A DNA stretch of 64,000 bases, taken from NCBI RefSeq assembly GCF_005233515.1, contig NZ_QFZZ01000008.1:62001-126000 (forward strand), in the 5' to 3' direction. A model generated the notes under the pieces. The model made no database searches. It saw only the letters and a list, made by a program, of their open reading frames with translations, and was not told the DNA's origin. The stretch is from Pseudomonas sp. CFBP13508 (GTDB lineage: Bacteria; Pseudomonadota; Gammaproteobacteria; Pseudomonadales; Pseudomonadaceae). Shown one piece after another: positions 53,882 through 61,466 of the stretch. The position numbers and the translations under genes are program-made. Each line of letters opens with the position of its first letter. Position 1 is the stretch's first letter.

Positions 53882-54592
53882 ATGGAAACGTGGAAGGAAT
53901 CACAACTCAAACAATTGACATTTGCCAAGGGCATAGAGGCGGCTTATCCGATCCTGCTGAGATTTGCCGAAAACCTGGGTTTTAATTTCTGCGCCATCGC
54001 GGTCACCTCACCCAATCGCGAAGTTCATCTGAACGCATTGCAAATCAATAATTACCCGAAAGAATGGAACACCCAGTACAACAAAGAAAACTACCGCAAC
54101 ATCGATCCCGTAATAGCGCATTGCAATCACTCAATATTGCCGATCGTTTGGGAAGAAAGAGTTTTCACTGATGCGCCCGAGTTGTGGCAGGCGTTGAAAA
54201 ACAACGGGCTGCAGCATGGCTGGTCGCAAGCGTTTCATGACGAAGCCAGCGGTTTGTGCAGCATCATCAGCCTGGCCCGGACCCACTGCCCGATCAGCCC
54301 GCTCGAGCTATATGAGCATTACGGTTATCTGTTCTTCGCCAACCGACACTTCAGCGAATTATATGCGCGCACCGTTCCAATACAGGACAAGCCCAGCAGG
54401 CCCAGGCTATCGTCCCGGGAGCTGGAAATCATGAAACTTTCCGCCATGGGCAAGACCGCTCACGACATTTCGCGAATCCTCAGCCTGAGCGAACGCACCG
54501 TTAACTATCAGGTACAAAACGTCATCGAAAAATTCAACGTCTGCAACAAGATTTCCGCAGTGATTGCCGCCGCTCGGGCCGGGATCATCTGA
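53882..54592 (+). CDS. LuxR-family regulator with autoinducer-binding domain, no LuxI nearby
   Basis: The 236-residue protein has an N-terminal autoinducer-binding domain. The residues that contact acyl-homoserine lactones in LasR/TraR are all present: W and Y in KEWNTQY, DP in NIDPVIAHC, W in LPIVWEE and the later G. They do not carry the substitutions of the plant-signal-responsive subgroup. The C-terminal LuxR HTH is RELEIMKLSAMGKTAHDISR plus SERTVNYQVQNVIEKF. No luxI gene occurs in the window, so it is a solo or is paired with a distant synthase. It occupies the spot where finR lies in other pseudomonads. Confidence 0.87.
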   Translation: METWKESQLKQLTFAKGIEAAYPILLRFAENLGFNFCAIAVTSPNREVHLNALQINNYPKEWNTQYNKENYRNIDPVIAHCNHSILPIVWEERVFTDAPELWQALKNNGLQHGWSQAFHDEASGLCSIISLARTHCPISPLELYEHYGYLFFANRHFSELYARTVPIQDKPSRPRLSSRELEIMKLSAMGKTAHDISRILSLSERTVNYQVQNVIEKFNVCNKISAVIAAARAGII

Positions 54593-54766
54593 CAGCTGAA
54601 CGTTATCGCGCGGTAATCCTGCAAGTATTTGCCCGCAAAAAAACGTACCATTCAGGCCTTTCCGAGTGATGACGCATACCGCTTGCATCGCAGTCCACTC
54701 GGTCGGATCCCGTCGCACGACATCCAGGCCACGGGATATCTGCCGAATATCCTGAGTCCCCGTCCC

Positions 54767-55891
54767 ATGCCTTTGCTCGAAACGCCTTTCGCCCAACTCG
54801 ACCTGATCCGCCAGCCCGAACAGCAGAATGAACCGCTGCAAGCATTCGACGCGGCAGACGAATACCTGCTCAATCATCTCGCCAGCGAACAACTGGCGAG
54901 CAGTACCCGCGTGCTGGTGCTCAATGACAGCTTTGGCGCCCTGGCGATCAGTCTGCTGGGCAAGGTCGAAGTCAGCAGCAGCGGCGACTCGTTCCTGGGT
55001 TTCGTTGGGCTGGAAAAGAATCTGCTGCGCAACAGCCAGGCGTTCGATGCAATCCGTCCGATTCCGGCAAGCGAGCCTTTGGTGGGGCCGTTTGACCGGG
55101 TGCTGATCCGCGTTCCCAAGACGCTGGCGCTATTGGAAGAGCAGTTGATCCGCCTGCAAGGACAACTCGCTCCCGGCGCGCAAGTGATCGCCGCCGCCAT
55201 GGTCAAGCATCTGCCGCGCGCTGCCGGCGATCTGCTCGAGCGCTACATTGGCCCGGTACAGGCGTCGCTGGCAGTGAAAAAGGCGCGATTGCTGATCGCC
55301 ACACCTGAAAGCAAAGCGCCCGCCACGTCTCCTTACCCGACCCGCTATCGCCTCGACGAACCGGCGATCGAACTGCTCAACCACGCCAACGTATTCTGCC
55401 GCGAAGGCCTCGACATCGGCACCCGCGCGTTTCTGCCGCATCTGCCGAAAAACCTTGGCAGCGCACGGGTCGCCGACCTCGGTTGCGGCAACGGTGTTCT
55501 GGCAATCGCCAGCGCCTTGCAGAACCCGGATGCGCATTACACGCTGGTCGACGAATCGTTCATGGCGGTGCAATCGGCTGCCGAAAACTGGCGCGCGGCA
55601 TTGGCCGATCGCGACGTGATCGTGCGCGCTGGCGATGGTCTTGCCGGGCAGGCGCCGCAGTCGCTGGACGTGGTGCTGTGCAACCCACCGTTCCATCAGC
55701 AGCAGGTGGTCGGCGATTTCCTCGCCTGGCGCATGTTCCAGCAGGCGCGCGAGGCGCTGGTGGTCGGCGGTGCACTGTACATCGTCGGCAACCGGCATCT
55801 GGGCTATCACAGCAAACTGGCGCGCCTGTTCCGCGGTGTCGAGCAAGTCGCGGCCACGCCGAAATTCGTCATCCTCAAGGCGCGCAAATAA
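54767..55891 (+). CDS. rlmG: 23S rRNA (guanine-N2)-methyltransferase RlmG
   Basis: The gene encodes 374 residues from the ATG at 54767 (MPLLETPFAQLDLIRQPEQQ), the usual RlmG length. It has two methyltransferase-like halves. The C-terminal one has the SAM motif VADLGCGNGVLAIA and the catalytic NPPFHQ. RlmG methylates G1835 of 23S rRNA in E. coli. The frame continues upstream to 54629 but those codons do not match the family. It is convergent with the cio operon. Confidence 0.93.
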   Translation: MPLLETPFAQLDLIRQPEQQNEPLQAFDAADEYLLNHLASEQLASSTRVLVLNDSFGALAISLLGKVEVSSSGDSFLGFVGLEKNLLRNSQAFDAIRPIPASEPLVGPFDRVLIRVPKTLALLEEQLIRLQGQLAPGAQVIAAAMVKHLPRAAGDLLERYIGPVQASLAVKKARLLIATPESKAPATSPYPTRYRLDEPAIELLNHANVFCREGLDIGTRAFLPHLPKNLGSARVADLGCGNGVLAIASALQNPDAHYTLVDESFMAVQSAAENWRAALADRDVIVRAGDGLAGQAPQSLDVVLCNPPFHQQQVVGDFLAWRMFQQAREALVVGGALYIVGNRHLGYHSKLARLFRGVEQVAATPKFVILKARK

Positions 55892-55901
55892 ATCTGCGGC
55901 A

Positions 55902-55928
55902 TAAAAAAACCCTCCGTGAGGAGGGTTG
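55902..55928 (-). terminator. Rho-independent terminator of the cioAB operon
   Basis: On the minus strand CCCTCC/GGAGGG around a short loop is followed by seven T residues. It lies 36 bases after the stop of the DUF2474 gene, between convergent rlmG and cio. Confidence 0.85.
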
Positions 55929-55963
55929 CAAACCCGTACCCGAAGGCGCCGGGACGGGATGTT

Positions 55964-56131
55964 TCAGTGGGTGGTCAAACCTGCGGCATTCATGAACATG
56001 CGCATCAGGCTGGCGGCGATGAACAACACGCCGACACTGCCAACCCAGATCAGGGCCAACCAGCCGAGCCGCTGCCACAGCGGCTTTTTTTCGGCTTCTT
56101 CAATGTCGTGCAGGGAATGTTTGCCGTTCAT
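55964..56131 (-). CDS. DUF2474 small membrane protein of the cytochrome bd-type oxidase
   Basis: The 55-residue protein starts at the ATG at 56131. The N-terminus MNGKHSLHDIEEAEKKPLWQ is polar, followed by one membrane helix (LGWLALIWVGSVGVLFIAAS). This is the DUF2474 pattern found after cydB/cioB in pseudomonads, comparable in position to CydX in E. coli. It probably stabilises the oxidase. A single REP lies between it and cioB, but orientation and terminator position indicate one transcript. Confidence 0.82.
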   Translation of the reverse strand: MNGKHSLHDIEEAEKKPLWQRLGWLALIWVGSVGVLFIAASLMRMFMNAAGLTTH

Positions 56132-56170
56132 TGCATCGATCTCCGTTAAGCCAAGGCGTCACTGCGGACG

Positions 56171-56197
56171 CCTTCGCCAGCAGGCTCGCTCCCACAG
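56171..56197. repeat. Single REP sequence
   Basis: CCTTCGCCAGCAGGCTCGCT followed by CCCACAG is one REP arm without a partner, with a C for G change. It is located inside the cio operon between cioB and the DUF2474 gene. Confidence 0.75.
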
Positions 56198-56215
56198 GGC
56201 AAGCCCAGCATGGGA

Positions 56216-57223
56216 TTAGTGGTAACCGTCTTCGTGGGTGACCTTGCCGCGGAATACGTAGTAGCTCCAGAAGGTGTAACCGAGGATGAACGGAATGATG
56301 AACAGCGTGCCGACCAGCATGAAGCCCTGACTTTGCGGCGGCGCGGCGGCGTCCCAGATCGAGATCGACGGCGGCACGATGTTCGGCCACAGGCTGATAC
56401 CCAAGCCGCTGTAGCCGAGGAAGATCAGCACCAGGGTCAGCAGGAACGGCGTGTAGTTGGCATTACGTGCCACCGCGCGAATCAGGCCGTACAAGGTGAC
56501 CAGCACCAGAATCGGCACCGGCATGAACCAGAACAGATTCGGCATGCTGAACCAGCGCGAAGCGATTTCCGGATGTGACAGCGGTGTCCACAGGCTGACG
56601 ATACCGATCACTGCCAGCAGGACAAACGCCAGCGGCCGCGCCAGATCATGCATCTGCTCCTGCAACTTGCCTTCGGTTTTCATGATCAGCCAAGTACAGC
56701 CGAGCAAGGCATAGGCCACCACCAGCGCCGCACCGCAGAACAGCGTGAACGGCGTCAGCCAGTCCAGGGAACCGCCGGCGAACTGGCGGTTGACCACCGG
56801 CAAACCATCGATGAACGCACCGAGCGCCACGCCCTGAAAGAACGTCGCGGCGATCGAACCACCGATAAATGCCTTGTCCCACAGGTGACGTTTTTCATCC
56901 TTGGCCTTGAAGCGGAACTCGAAGGCCACGCCGCGAAAGATCAGGCCCATGAGCATGAAGATCAGCGGCAGGTACAGCGCCGACAACACCACCGAATAGG
57001 CCAGCGGGAAGGCGCCGAACAACGCCGCGCCACCCAGCACCAGCCAGGTTTCGTTGCCGTCCCAGACTGGCGCGACCGTGTTCATCATCACGTCGCGATC
57101 GGTCTTGCCGGGTACGAACGGGAAGAGAATGCCGATGCCCAGGTCGAAGCCGTCCATGACCACGTACATCATGATGCCGAAGATGATGATCACGGCCCAG
57201 ATCAGCGGAAGATCGATACCCAT
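56216..57223 (-). CDS. cioB: Cyanide-insensitive terminal oxidase subunit II (CydB type)
   Basis: The 335-residue protein has about eight or nine membrane helices and the CydB signature MDGFDLGIGILFPFV near the N-terminus, followed by WDGNETWLVLGGAALFGAFP. It ends at TFWSYYVFRGKVTHEDGYH. It pairs with CioA in a quinol oxidase that keeps working with cyanide or low oxygen. It starts 3 bp after cioA. Confidence 0.95.
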   Translation of the reverse strand: MGIDLPLIWAVIIIFGIMMYVVMDGFDLGIGILFPFVPGKTDRDVMMNTVAPVWDGNETWLVLGGAALFGAFPLAYSVVLSALYLPLIFMLMGLIFRGVAFEFRFKAKDEKRHLWDKAFIGGSIAATFFQGVALGAFIDGLPVVNRQFAGGSLDWLTPFTLFCGAALVVAYALLGCTWLIMKTEGKLQEQMHDLARPLAFVLLAVIGIVSLWTPLSHPEIASRWFSMPNLFWFMPVPILVLVTLYGLIRAVARNANYTPFLLTLVLIFLGYSGLGISLWPNIVPPSISIWDAAAPPQSQGFMLVGTLFIIPFILGYTFWSYYVFRGKVTHEDGYH

Positions 57224-57226
57224 GAG

Positions 57227-58672
57227 TCAAATCTCCTTGGTCAAGCGAGTGTTGTCTTCGTGCTCGCCCTCGGCCGGATCGTCGGCTGCGGACAGCGGAC
57301 GCGCCGGGGTGCGTTTCTTGCCTGGACCACCGTCCGGCGTTTCGCTGCCTTCGCTGATCTTCGGCCCTTTGCGTACCAGACGCATCATGTAGCCGAGACC
57401 GGCGCCGAACAGGGCGAAATAGACCACGACGAACATGATCAGGGTGATGCTCATCTGCATGAAGCTGTGGTTGGACGAAGCATCGGCAGTGCGCATCAAG
57501 CCGTAGACCACCCATGGCTGACGGCCGATTTCCGTGGTGAACCACCCGGCGAGAATCGCGATCAGGCCGGACGGCCCCATCCACAAGGCCAGATGCAGGA
57601 ACGGCCGCGAGGTATACAGCGACTCACGCTTGCGCAGCCACAGGCTCCACAACCCGGTGAAGATCATCAGGAAACCGAGGCCGACCATGATCCGGAACGA
57701 CCAGAACACGATGGTCGAATTCGGCCGGTCTTCCGGCGGGAATTCCTTCAGTGCCGGCACTTGCTTGTCCAGCGAGTGGGTGAGGATCAGGCTGCCGAGG
57801 TAGGGAATCTCCACTGCGAACTTGGTGCGTTCTTCTTTCATGTCCGGCCAGCCGAACAGGATCAGCGGCGTCGCCTCGTCGCCATGGTTTTCCCAGTGGC
57901 CTTCGATCGCGGCGATTTTCGCTGGCTGATGCTTGAGCGTGTTGAGACCGTGGAAGTCGCCGATCACTGCCTGGATCGGCGCGACGATCAACGCCATCCA
58001 CATCGCCATCGACAGCATGGTGCGGATCGCCGGGTTGTCCCTGCCGCGCAGCAGGTGCCAGGCCGCCGACGAGCCGACGAAGAACGCCGTCGCGACGAAC
58101 GCGGCCGTGGCCATGTGCATCAGCCGGTAAGGGAATGACGGGTTGAAGATGATTGCCAGCCAGTCGGTGGGGATCACCTGACCGTTGACGATTTCAAAGC
58201 CTTGCGGGGTCTGCATCCAGCTGTTGGAGGCGAGAATCCAGAAGGTCGAAATCAGCGTGCCGATCGCCACCATCACCGTCGAGAAGAAGTGCAGGCCGCG
58301 CCCGACCTTGTTCCAGCCGAACAGCATCACGCCAAGAAAACCGGCCTCGAGGAAGAACGCTGTGAGCACTTCATAAGTCAGCAACGGCCCGGTGACGGCA
58401 CCGGCGAAGTCGGAGAACCGACTCCAGTTGGTGCCGAACTGATAGGCCATGACCAGCCCGGAAACCACGCCCATGCCGAAGTTGACGGCAAAAATCTTCG
58501 ACCAGAAATGGTAGAGATCGCGGTAGGTGTCGTTGCGGGTCTTCAGCCACAAACCTTCGAGCACTGCCAGGTAACTCGCCAGGCCAATGGTGATGGCCGG
58601 GAACAGAATGTGGAACGAGATGGTGAACGCGAACTGAATTCGGGCGAGATCGAGAGCCTCTAAACCGAACAT
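57227..58672 (-). CDS. cioA: Cyanide-insensitive terminal oxidase subunit I (CydA type)
   Basis: The gene encodes 481 residues from the ATG at 58672 (MFGLEALDLARIQFAFTISF followed by H21, a heme b595 ligand). The quinol-binding segment includes KIAAIEGHWE, matching the K252/E257 pair of E. coli CydA, and GRQPWVVYGLMRTADA. The Q-loop is short, as in the CIO subgroup. The C-terminal tail is rich in charged residues. It forms a cioA-cioB-DUF2474 operon. A perfect Anr/FNR-type site lies 162 bp upstream. Confidence 0.95.
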   Translation of the reverse strand: MFGLEALDLARIQFAFTISFHILFPAITIGLASYLAVLEGLWLKTRNDTYRDLYHFWSKIFAVNFGMGVVSGLVMAYQFGTNWSRFSDFAGAVTGPLLTYEVLTAFFLEAGFLGVMLFGWNKVGRGLHFFSTVMVAIGTLISTFWILASNSWMQTPQGFEIVNGQVIPTDWLAIIFNPSFPYRLMHMATAAFVATAFFVGSSAAWHLLRGRDNPAIRTMLSMAMWMALIVAPIQAVIGDFHGLNTLKHQPAKIAAIEGHWENHGDEATPLILFGWPDMKEERTKFAVEIPYLGSLILTHSLDKQVPALKEFPPEDRPNSTIVFWSFRIMVGLGFLMIFTGLWSLWLRKRESLYTSRPFLHLALWMGPSGLIAILAGWFTTEIGRQPWVVYGLMRTADASSNHSFMQMSITLIMFVVVYFALFGAGLGYMMRLVRKGPKISEGSETPDGGPGKKRTPARPLSAADDPAEGEHEDNTRLTKEI

Positions 58673-58833
58673 ATGGCTTCCTCTGTCAGGTAATACGGGT
58701 AGCTGGCCCGGAGGCCTGCACCACTGCCCCCACGGATATGGAGTGCGGCGAATTCGGATTCGTTCTTTTTTTGCAACCATCGCAACGCAGGGAGTCTGGC
58801 CAAATGGCCGCCAGATCAGTTCCGGTCGGGGTC

Positions 58834-58847
58834 TTGATCTGGATCAA
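58834..58847. promoter_or_regulatory. Perfect Anr/FNR-type site upstream of cioA
   Basis: TTGATCTGGATCAA matches the TTGATnnnnATCAA consensus in every position. In P. aeruginosa Anr represses cioAB at low oxygen; the same is likely here. It is also upstream of the MFS gene on the other strand. Confidence 0.75.
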
Positions 58848-58924
58848 GCAACGTTGAAAGAGTAGTCCCATTTCTGCCAATGAACTGCGTGGTGGTTTGC
58901 CGCGTGACAAGTTGCCTCACTCTC

Positions 58925-59026
58925 CTGTGGCCAAGGGATTTATCCCCGTTGGGTCGCGCAGCGGCGCCAAAATCTCGAAGCGACGACTGCTGCGCAGCCG
59001 AACGGGGATAAATCCCCTCACCACAG
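58925..59026. repeat. Second intergenic inverted-repeat family, shorter copy
   Basis: The arms CTGTGGCCAAGGGATTTATC and the inverse complement ending AAATCCCCTCACCACAG resemble those at 28996-29130, with a smaller centre. Confidence 0.78.
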
Positions 59027-59142
59027 GGTTGATTGTCAGCATGAAAGATCAATGTCTGGCTAAGTGAATTGTTTCTCGTAGCAACTTCCTGTTACAGACT
59101 GGTGATAATCTCGCCGTTCACTCGTCCAAGACCTGCCTTCAG

Positions 59143-60378
59143 ATGCCCACACAAGAGCCCCTGCTGTTACGTCACCATCGTCCGTTCCTGGCTTTCTGGC
59201 TGGCGCGGATTTTCACCGCCAGCGGTTTTCAGATGCTTACAGTGGCGATCGGCTGGAACCTGTATCAACTGACCGGCAACGTGCTGGATCTAGGTTTGGT
59301 CGGGCTGGTCGAATTCGCCCCGCGCGTGCTGTTCATGCTGCACACCGGGCATGTCGCGGATCGCTATGACCGGCGCAAGGTCGCCGCGCTTTGCCAGTCG
59401 TTGCAGGCGTTGATTGCCTTGGCGCTGGCTATCGGCAGCGCCAGCGACAATGTCACTCGCGAGATGATTTTCATCCTTGCCTTTCTGCTCGGCGCCGCTC
59501 GTTCGTTCGAAATGCCAACGACACAGGCGCTGCTGCCCAGCATCGTCCCCAGTGCGCTTTTTCCCCGCGCAGTTGCCGCCGCGCAATCGGCGCAACAGTC
59601 GGCCACTATCGTCGCGCCGGCCCTCGGCGGCTTGCTGTATGCATTCGGCAGCGTCTGGGTCTACGGCCCGACCGTGCTGCTGTACGTGATCGCCTGTTCG
59701 CTGATGCTCAACCTGCCGGCACGCCAGACGCCATTGAATAAAGGCAAAGCCACGCTGGACTCGCTGCTGGCGGGGATTCGCTTCATCCGCAGCCGCCCGG
59801 ACATCCTCGGCGCGATCTCCCTGGACTTGTTCGCCGTGTTGCTCGGCGGCGCCACGGCGTTGCTGCCGGTGTTCGCCAAGGACATTCTGCTGACCGGCCC
59901 GTGGGGCCTTGGCCTGTTGCGCTCGGCGCCGGCGGTGGGTGCATTGCTGATATCGCTGTTTCTCGCGCGATTTGCCGTGGAACGCAATGTCGGCCGGGTG
60001 ATGTTCACCGCCGTCGGCGTCTTCGGCGTCGCCACCATCGCGTTTGGTCTGTCGACCTCGTTCTGGTTCTCGCTGGCGGTGCTGGTGGTGCTCGGCGCAG
60101 CGGACATGATCAGCATGGTCATCCGTGCCTCGTTCGTACAACTGGAAACCCCCGACGAAATGCGCGGCCGGGTCAGCGCGGTCAATGGCTTGTTCATCGG
60201 CGCTTCCAACCAGTTGGGCGAATTCGAATCCGGCCTCACCGCCCACTGGTTCGGCACCGTGCCGGCAGTGGTCATGGGCGGGATCGGCACGCTGGTAGTG
60301 ACGGGGACGTGGATCAAACTGTTTCCGACGTTGGCAAATCGGGACCGGATGCATGTGCCGGTGGAAGAGAAGGCCTGA
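59143..60378 (+). CDS. MFS transporter of the EntS-like group
   Basis: The 411-residue protein has about 12 membrane helices. The N-terminus FLAFWLARIFTASGFQMLTV and the loop GHVADRYDRRKVAALCQSLQ fit the MFS_3/EntS group. ETPDEMRGRVSAVNGLFIGA is a second hallmark. EntS exports the siderophore enterobactin; there is no siderophore locus here, so the substrate is unknown. It stands alone after the repeat, divergent from cioA. Confidence 0.85.
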   Translation: MPTQEPLLLRHHRPFLAFWLARIFTASGFQMLTVAIGWNLYQLTGNVLDLGLVGLVEFAPRVLFMLHTGHVADRYDRRKVAALCQSLQALIALALAIGSASDNVTREMIFILAFLLGAARSFEMPTTQALLPSIVPSALFPRAVAAAQSAQQSATIVAPALGGLLYAFGSVWVYGPTVLLYVIACSLMLNLPARQTPLNKGKATLDSLLAGIRFIRSRPDILGAISLDLFAVLLGGATALLPVFAKDILLTGPWGLGLLRSAPAVGALLISLFLARFAVERNVGRVMFTAVGVFGVATIAFGLSTSFWFSLAVLVVLGAADMISMVIRASFVQLETPDEMRGRVSAVNGLFIGASNQLGEFESGLTAHWFGTVPAVVMGGIGTLVVTGTWIKLFPTLANRDRMHVPVEEKA

Positions 60379-60424
60379 GTTTTTTGGAAAAAACTCACCT
60401 GCTCAGCACATATCAAACGACAAC

Positions 60425-60446
60425 GTGCGGTACAAAGTTACCGCAC
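60425..60446. promoter_or_regulatory. Perfect 8-bp dyad, candidate HigA operator 1
   Basis: GTGCGGTA and TACCGCAC flank a 6-nt spacer. The dyad is 33 bp upstream of the higB remnant start. No T-run follows, so it is unlikely to be the MFS terminator. Confidence 0.5.
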
Positions 60447-60449
60447 TGA

Positions 60450-60470
60450 GTGTAATGTATCGCCTTACAC
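60450..60470. promoter_or_regulatory. 6-bp dyad, candidate HigA operator 2
   Basis: GTGTAA and TTACAC flank a 9-nt spacer immediately after the first dyad and 9 bp before the higB remnant ATG. Paired dyads before a toxin-antitoxin operon are typical of autoregulation. Confidence 0.45.
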
Positions 60471-60478
60471 TCGCCGCC

Positions 60479-60541
60479 ATGATCAAATCCTGTTTTGTCG
60501 GTTCGGATATCGAATTGGTCGATTATCTGGACTACCACTGA
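60479..60541 (+). pseudogene. higB: higB toxin remnant (internal deletion)
   Basis: This 20-codon frame reads MIKSCFVGSDIELVDYLDYH. HigB toxins normally begin MIKSF and end near DVDYEDYH, with about 70 residues between. Only the two ends remain here and the reading frame is kept, which suggests a clean in-frame deletion. The stop is followed by the higA ribosome-binding site, so the operon structure is intact. The peptide cannot be a ribonuclease. Confidence 0.7.
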
Positions 60542-60555
60542 CAGGAGGCAGGCTC

Positions 60556-60843
60556 ATGCCCATGCACAACCCGCCACACCCCGGTGAAACCTTGCTGCTG
60601 GATGTCTTGCCTGAGCTTGGCCTCAGTGTGAGCGAGTTGGCCCGGCATCTGGGTTTTGCGCGCCCTCACCTTTCTCGCGTGCTGCACGGACACGCACCGA
60701 TCAGCCCGGACCTGGCAGTGCGACTTGAGCGTGCAGGGATTGGCAAGGCGCGCGTGTGGCTAGGAGTTCAAACCGACTACGACCTGTGGCAAGCAGAGCA
60801 TCGCGAGCAACCGAAGATTGAACCCATCGCTGCCCACGGCTGA
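60556..60843 (+). CDS. higA: HigA-type antitoxin / HTH regulator
   Basis: The 95-residue protein has a strong AGGAGG seven bases before the ATG. The Cro/C1-type HTH is VSELARHLGFARPHLSRVLH, and NPPHPGETLLLDVL and APISPDLAVRLERA are typical of HigA. It binds its own promoter in intact systems. Its toxin partner upstream is reduced to 20 codons, so it is an orphan antitoxin or a standalone repressor. Confidence 0.88.
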   Translation: MPMHNPPHPGETLLLDVLPELGLSVSELARHLGFARPHLSRVLHGHAPISPDLAVRLERAGIGKARVWLGVQTDYDLWQAEHREQPKIEPIAAHG

Positions 60844-60847
60844 TCCT

Positions 60848-61399
60848 TCAGGCCATCAACTCCCCCGCCACCCTCGCCCGCAATGCCTTGCCACTGAGCT
60901 GCTCGACCAGGGTCAAGGCAAATTCCAGCGCCGCGCCCGAGCCTTGGGCGGTGATGCAGTTGCCGTCGACCACCACCGGTTGATCAGCAAACGTACAGCC
61001 GGACAACTGATGGCTGGCGCCGGGCAGGCAGGTCATGCGTCGCTGGCGCAGCACGCCTGATGCTTGCAGCGCGAGAGCCGGAGCTTCGCCGATGGCGGCG
61101 AACAGGCGGCCGGCGCTGGCCTGGTCCTTGAGCAACTGCTGCAAGGGCTGATGCGCCGCCAGATGCTGCGAGCCGACGGCACCGCCCGGCAGCACGATCA
61201 GGTCGAAGCTCTGCGCGAGCACATCGACCAGCATGCCATCGGCGGTCAGGCGGGTGCCGCGCGCGCAGGTCAGCATGCGCCGGCCTTCGATGCTGGCGGC
61301 GACCACTTCGATGCCGGCGCGGCGCAGCACGTCGATCAGGGTCACGCTTTGCAAATCGTCGATGCCCTCGGCGAGGGCAATCAGGGCTCTGGAAGTCAT
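60848..61399 (-). CDS. DJ-1/PfpI family protein lacking the conserved cysteine
   Basis: The gene encodes 183 residues from the ATG at 61399 (MTSRALIALAEGIDDLQSVT). The Class I glutamine-amidotransferase-like fold of the YajL/DJ-1 group is clear (LIVLPGGAVGSQHL, MTCLPGASHQL). At the nucleophile elbow, where DJ-1 and YajL have AAICA(A/G)P, this protein reads AAIGEAP; the codon is GGC (Gly) where TGC would give Cys. Peptidase, glyoxalase or deglycase chemistry that needs that Cys should be lost. It is convergent with higA. Confidence 0.85.
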   Translation of the reverse strand: MTSRALIALAEGIDDLQSVTLIDVLRRAGIEVVAASIEGRRMLTCARGTRLTADGMLVDVLAQSFDLIVLPGGAVGSQHLAAHQPLQQLLKDQASAGRLFAAIGEAPALALQASGVLRQRRMTCLPGASHQLSGCTFADQPVVVDGNCITAQGSGAALEFALTLVEQLSGKALRARVAGELMA

Positions 61400-61466
61400 G
61401 GGCGCTTTCCGCTGGGTGGTCTGTAAAGCGTAGTCAGCTTTGTCCCACCCTGTTCGAAGACAGCCG

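Larger units (their letters stand above)
58673..59142. other. Divergent cioA-MFS gap with Anr box and repeat
   Basis: These 470 bases hold the Anr/FNR-type site (58834) and the second-family repeat (58925-59026). No gene was supported here. Confidence 0.6.
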
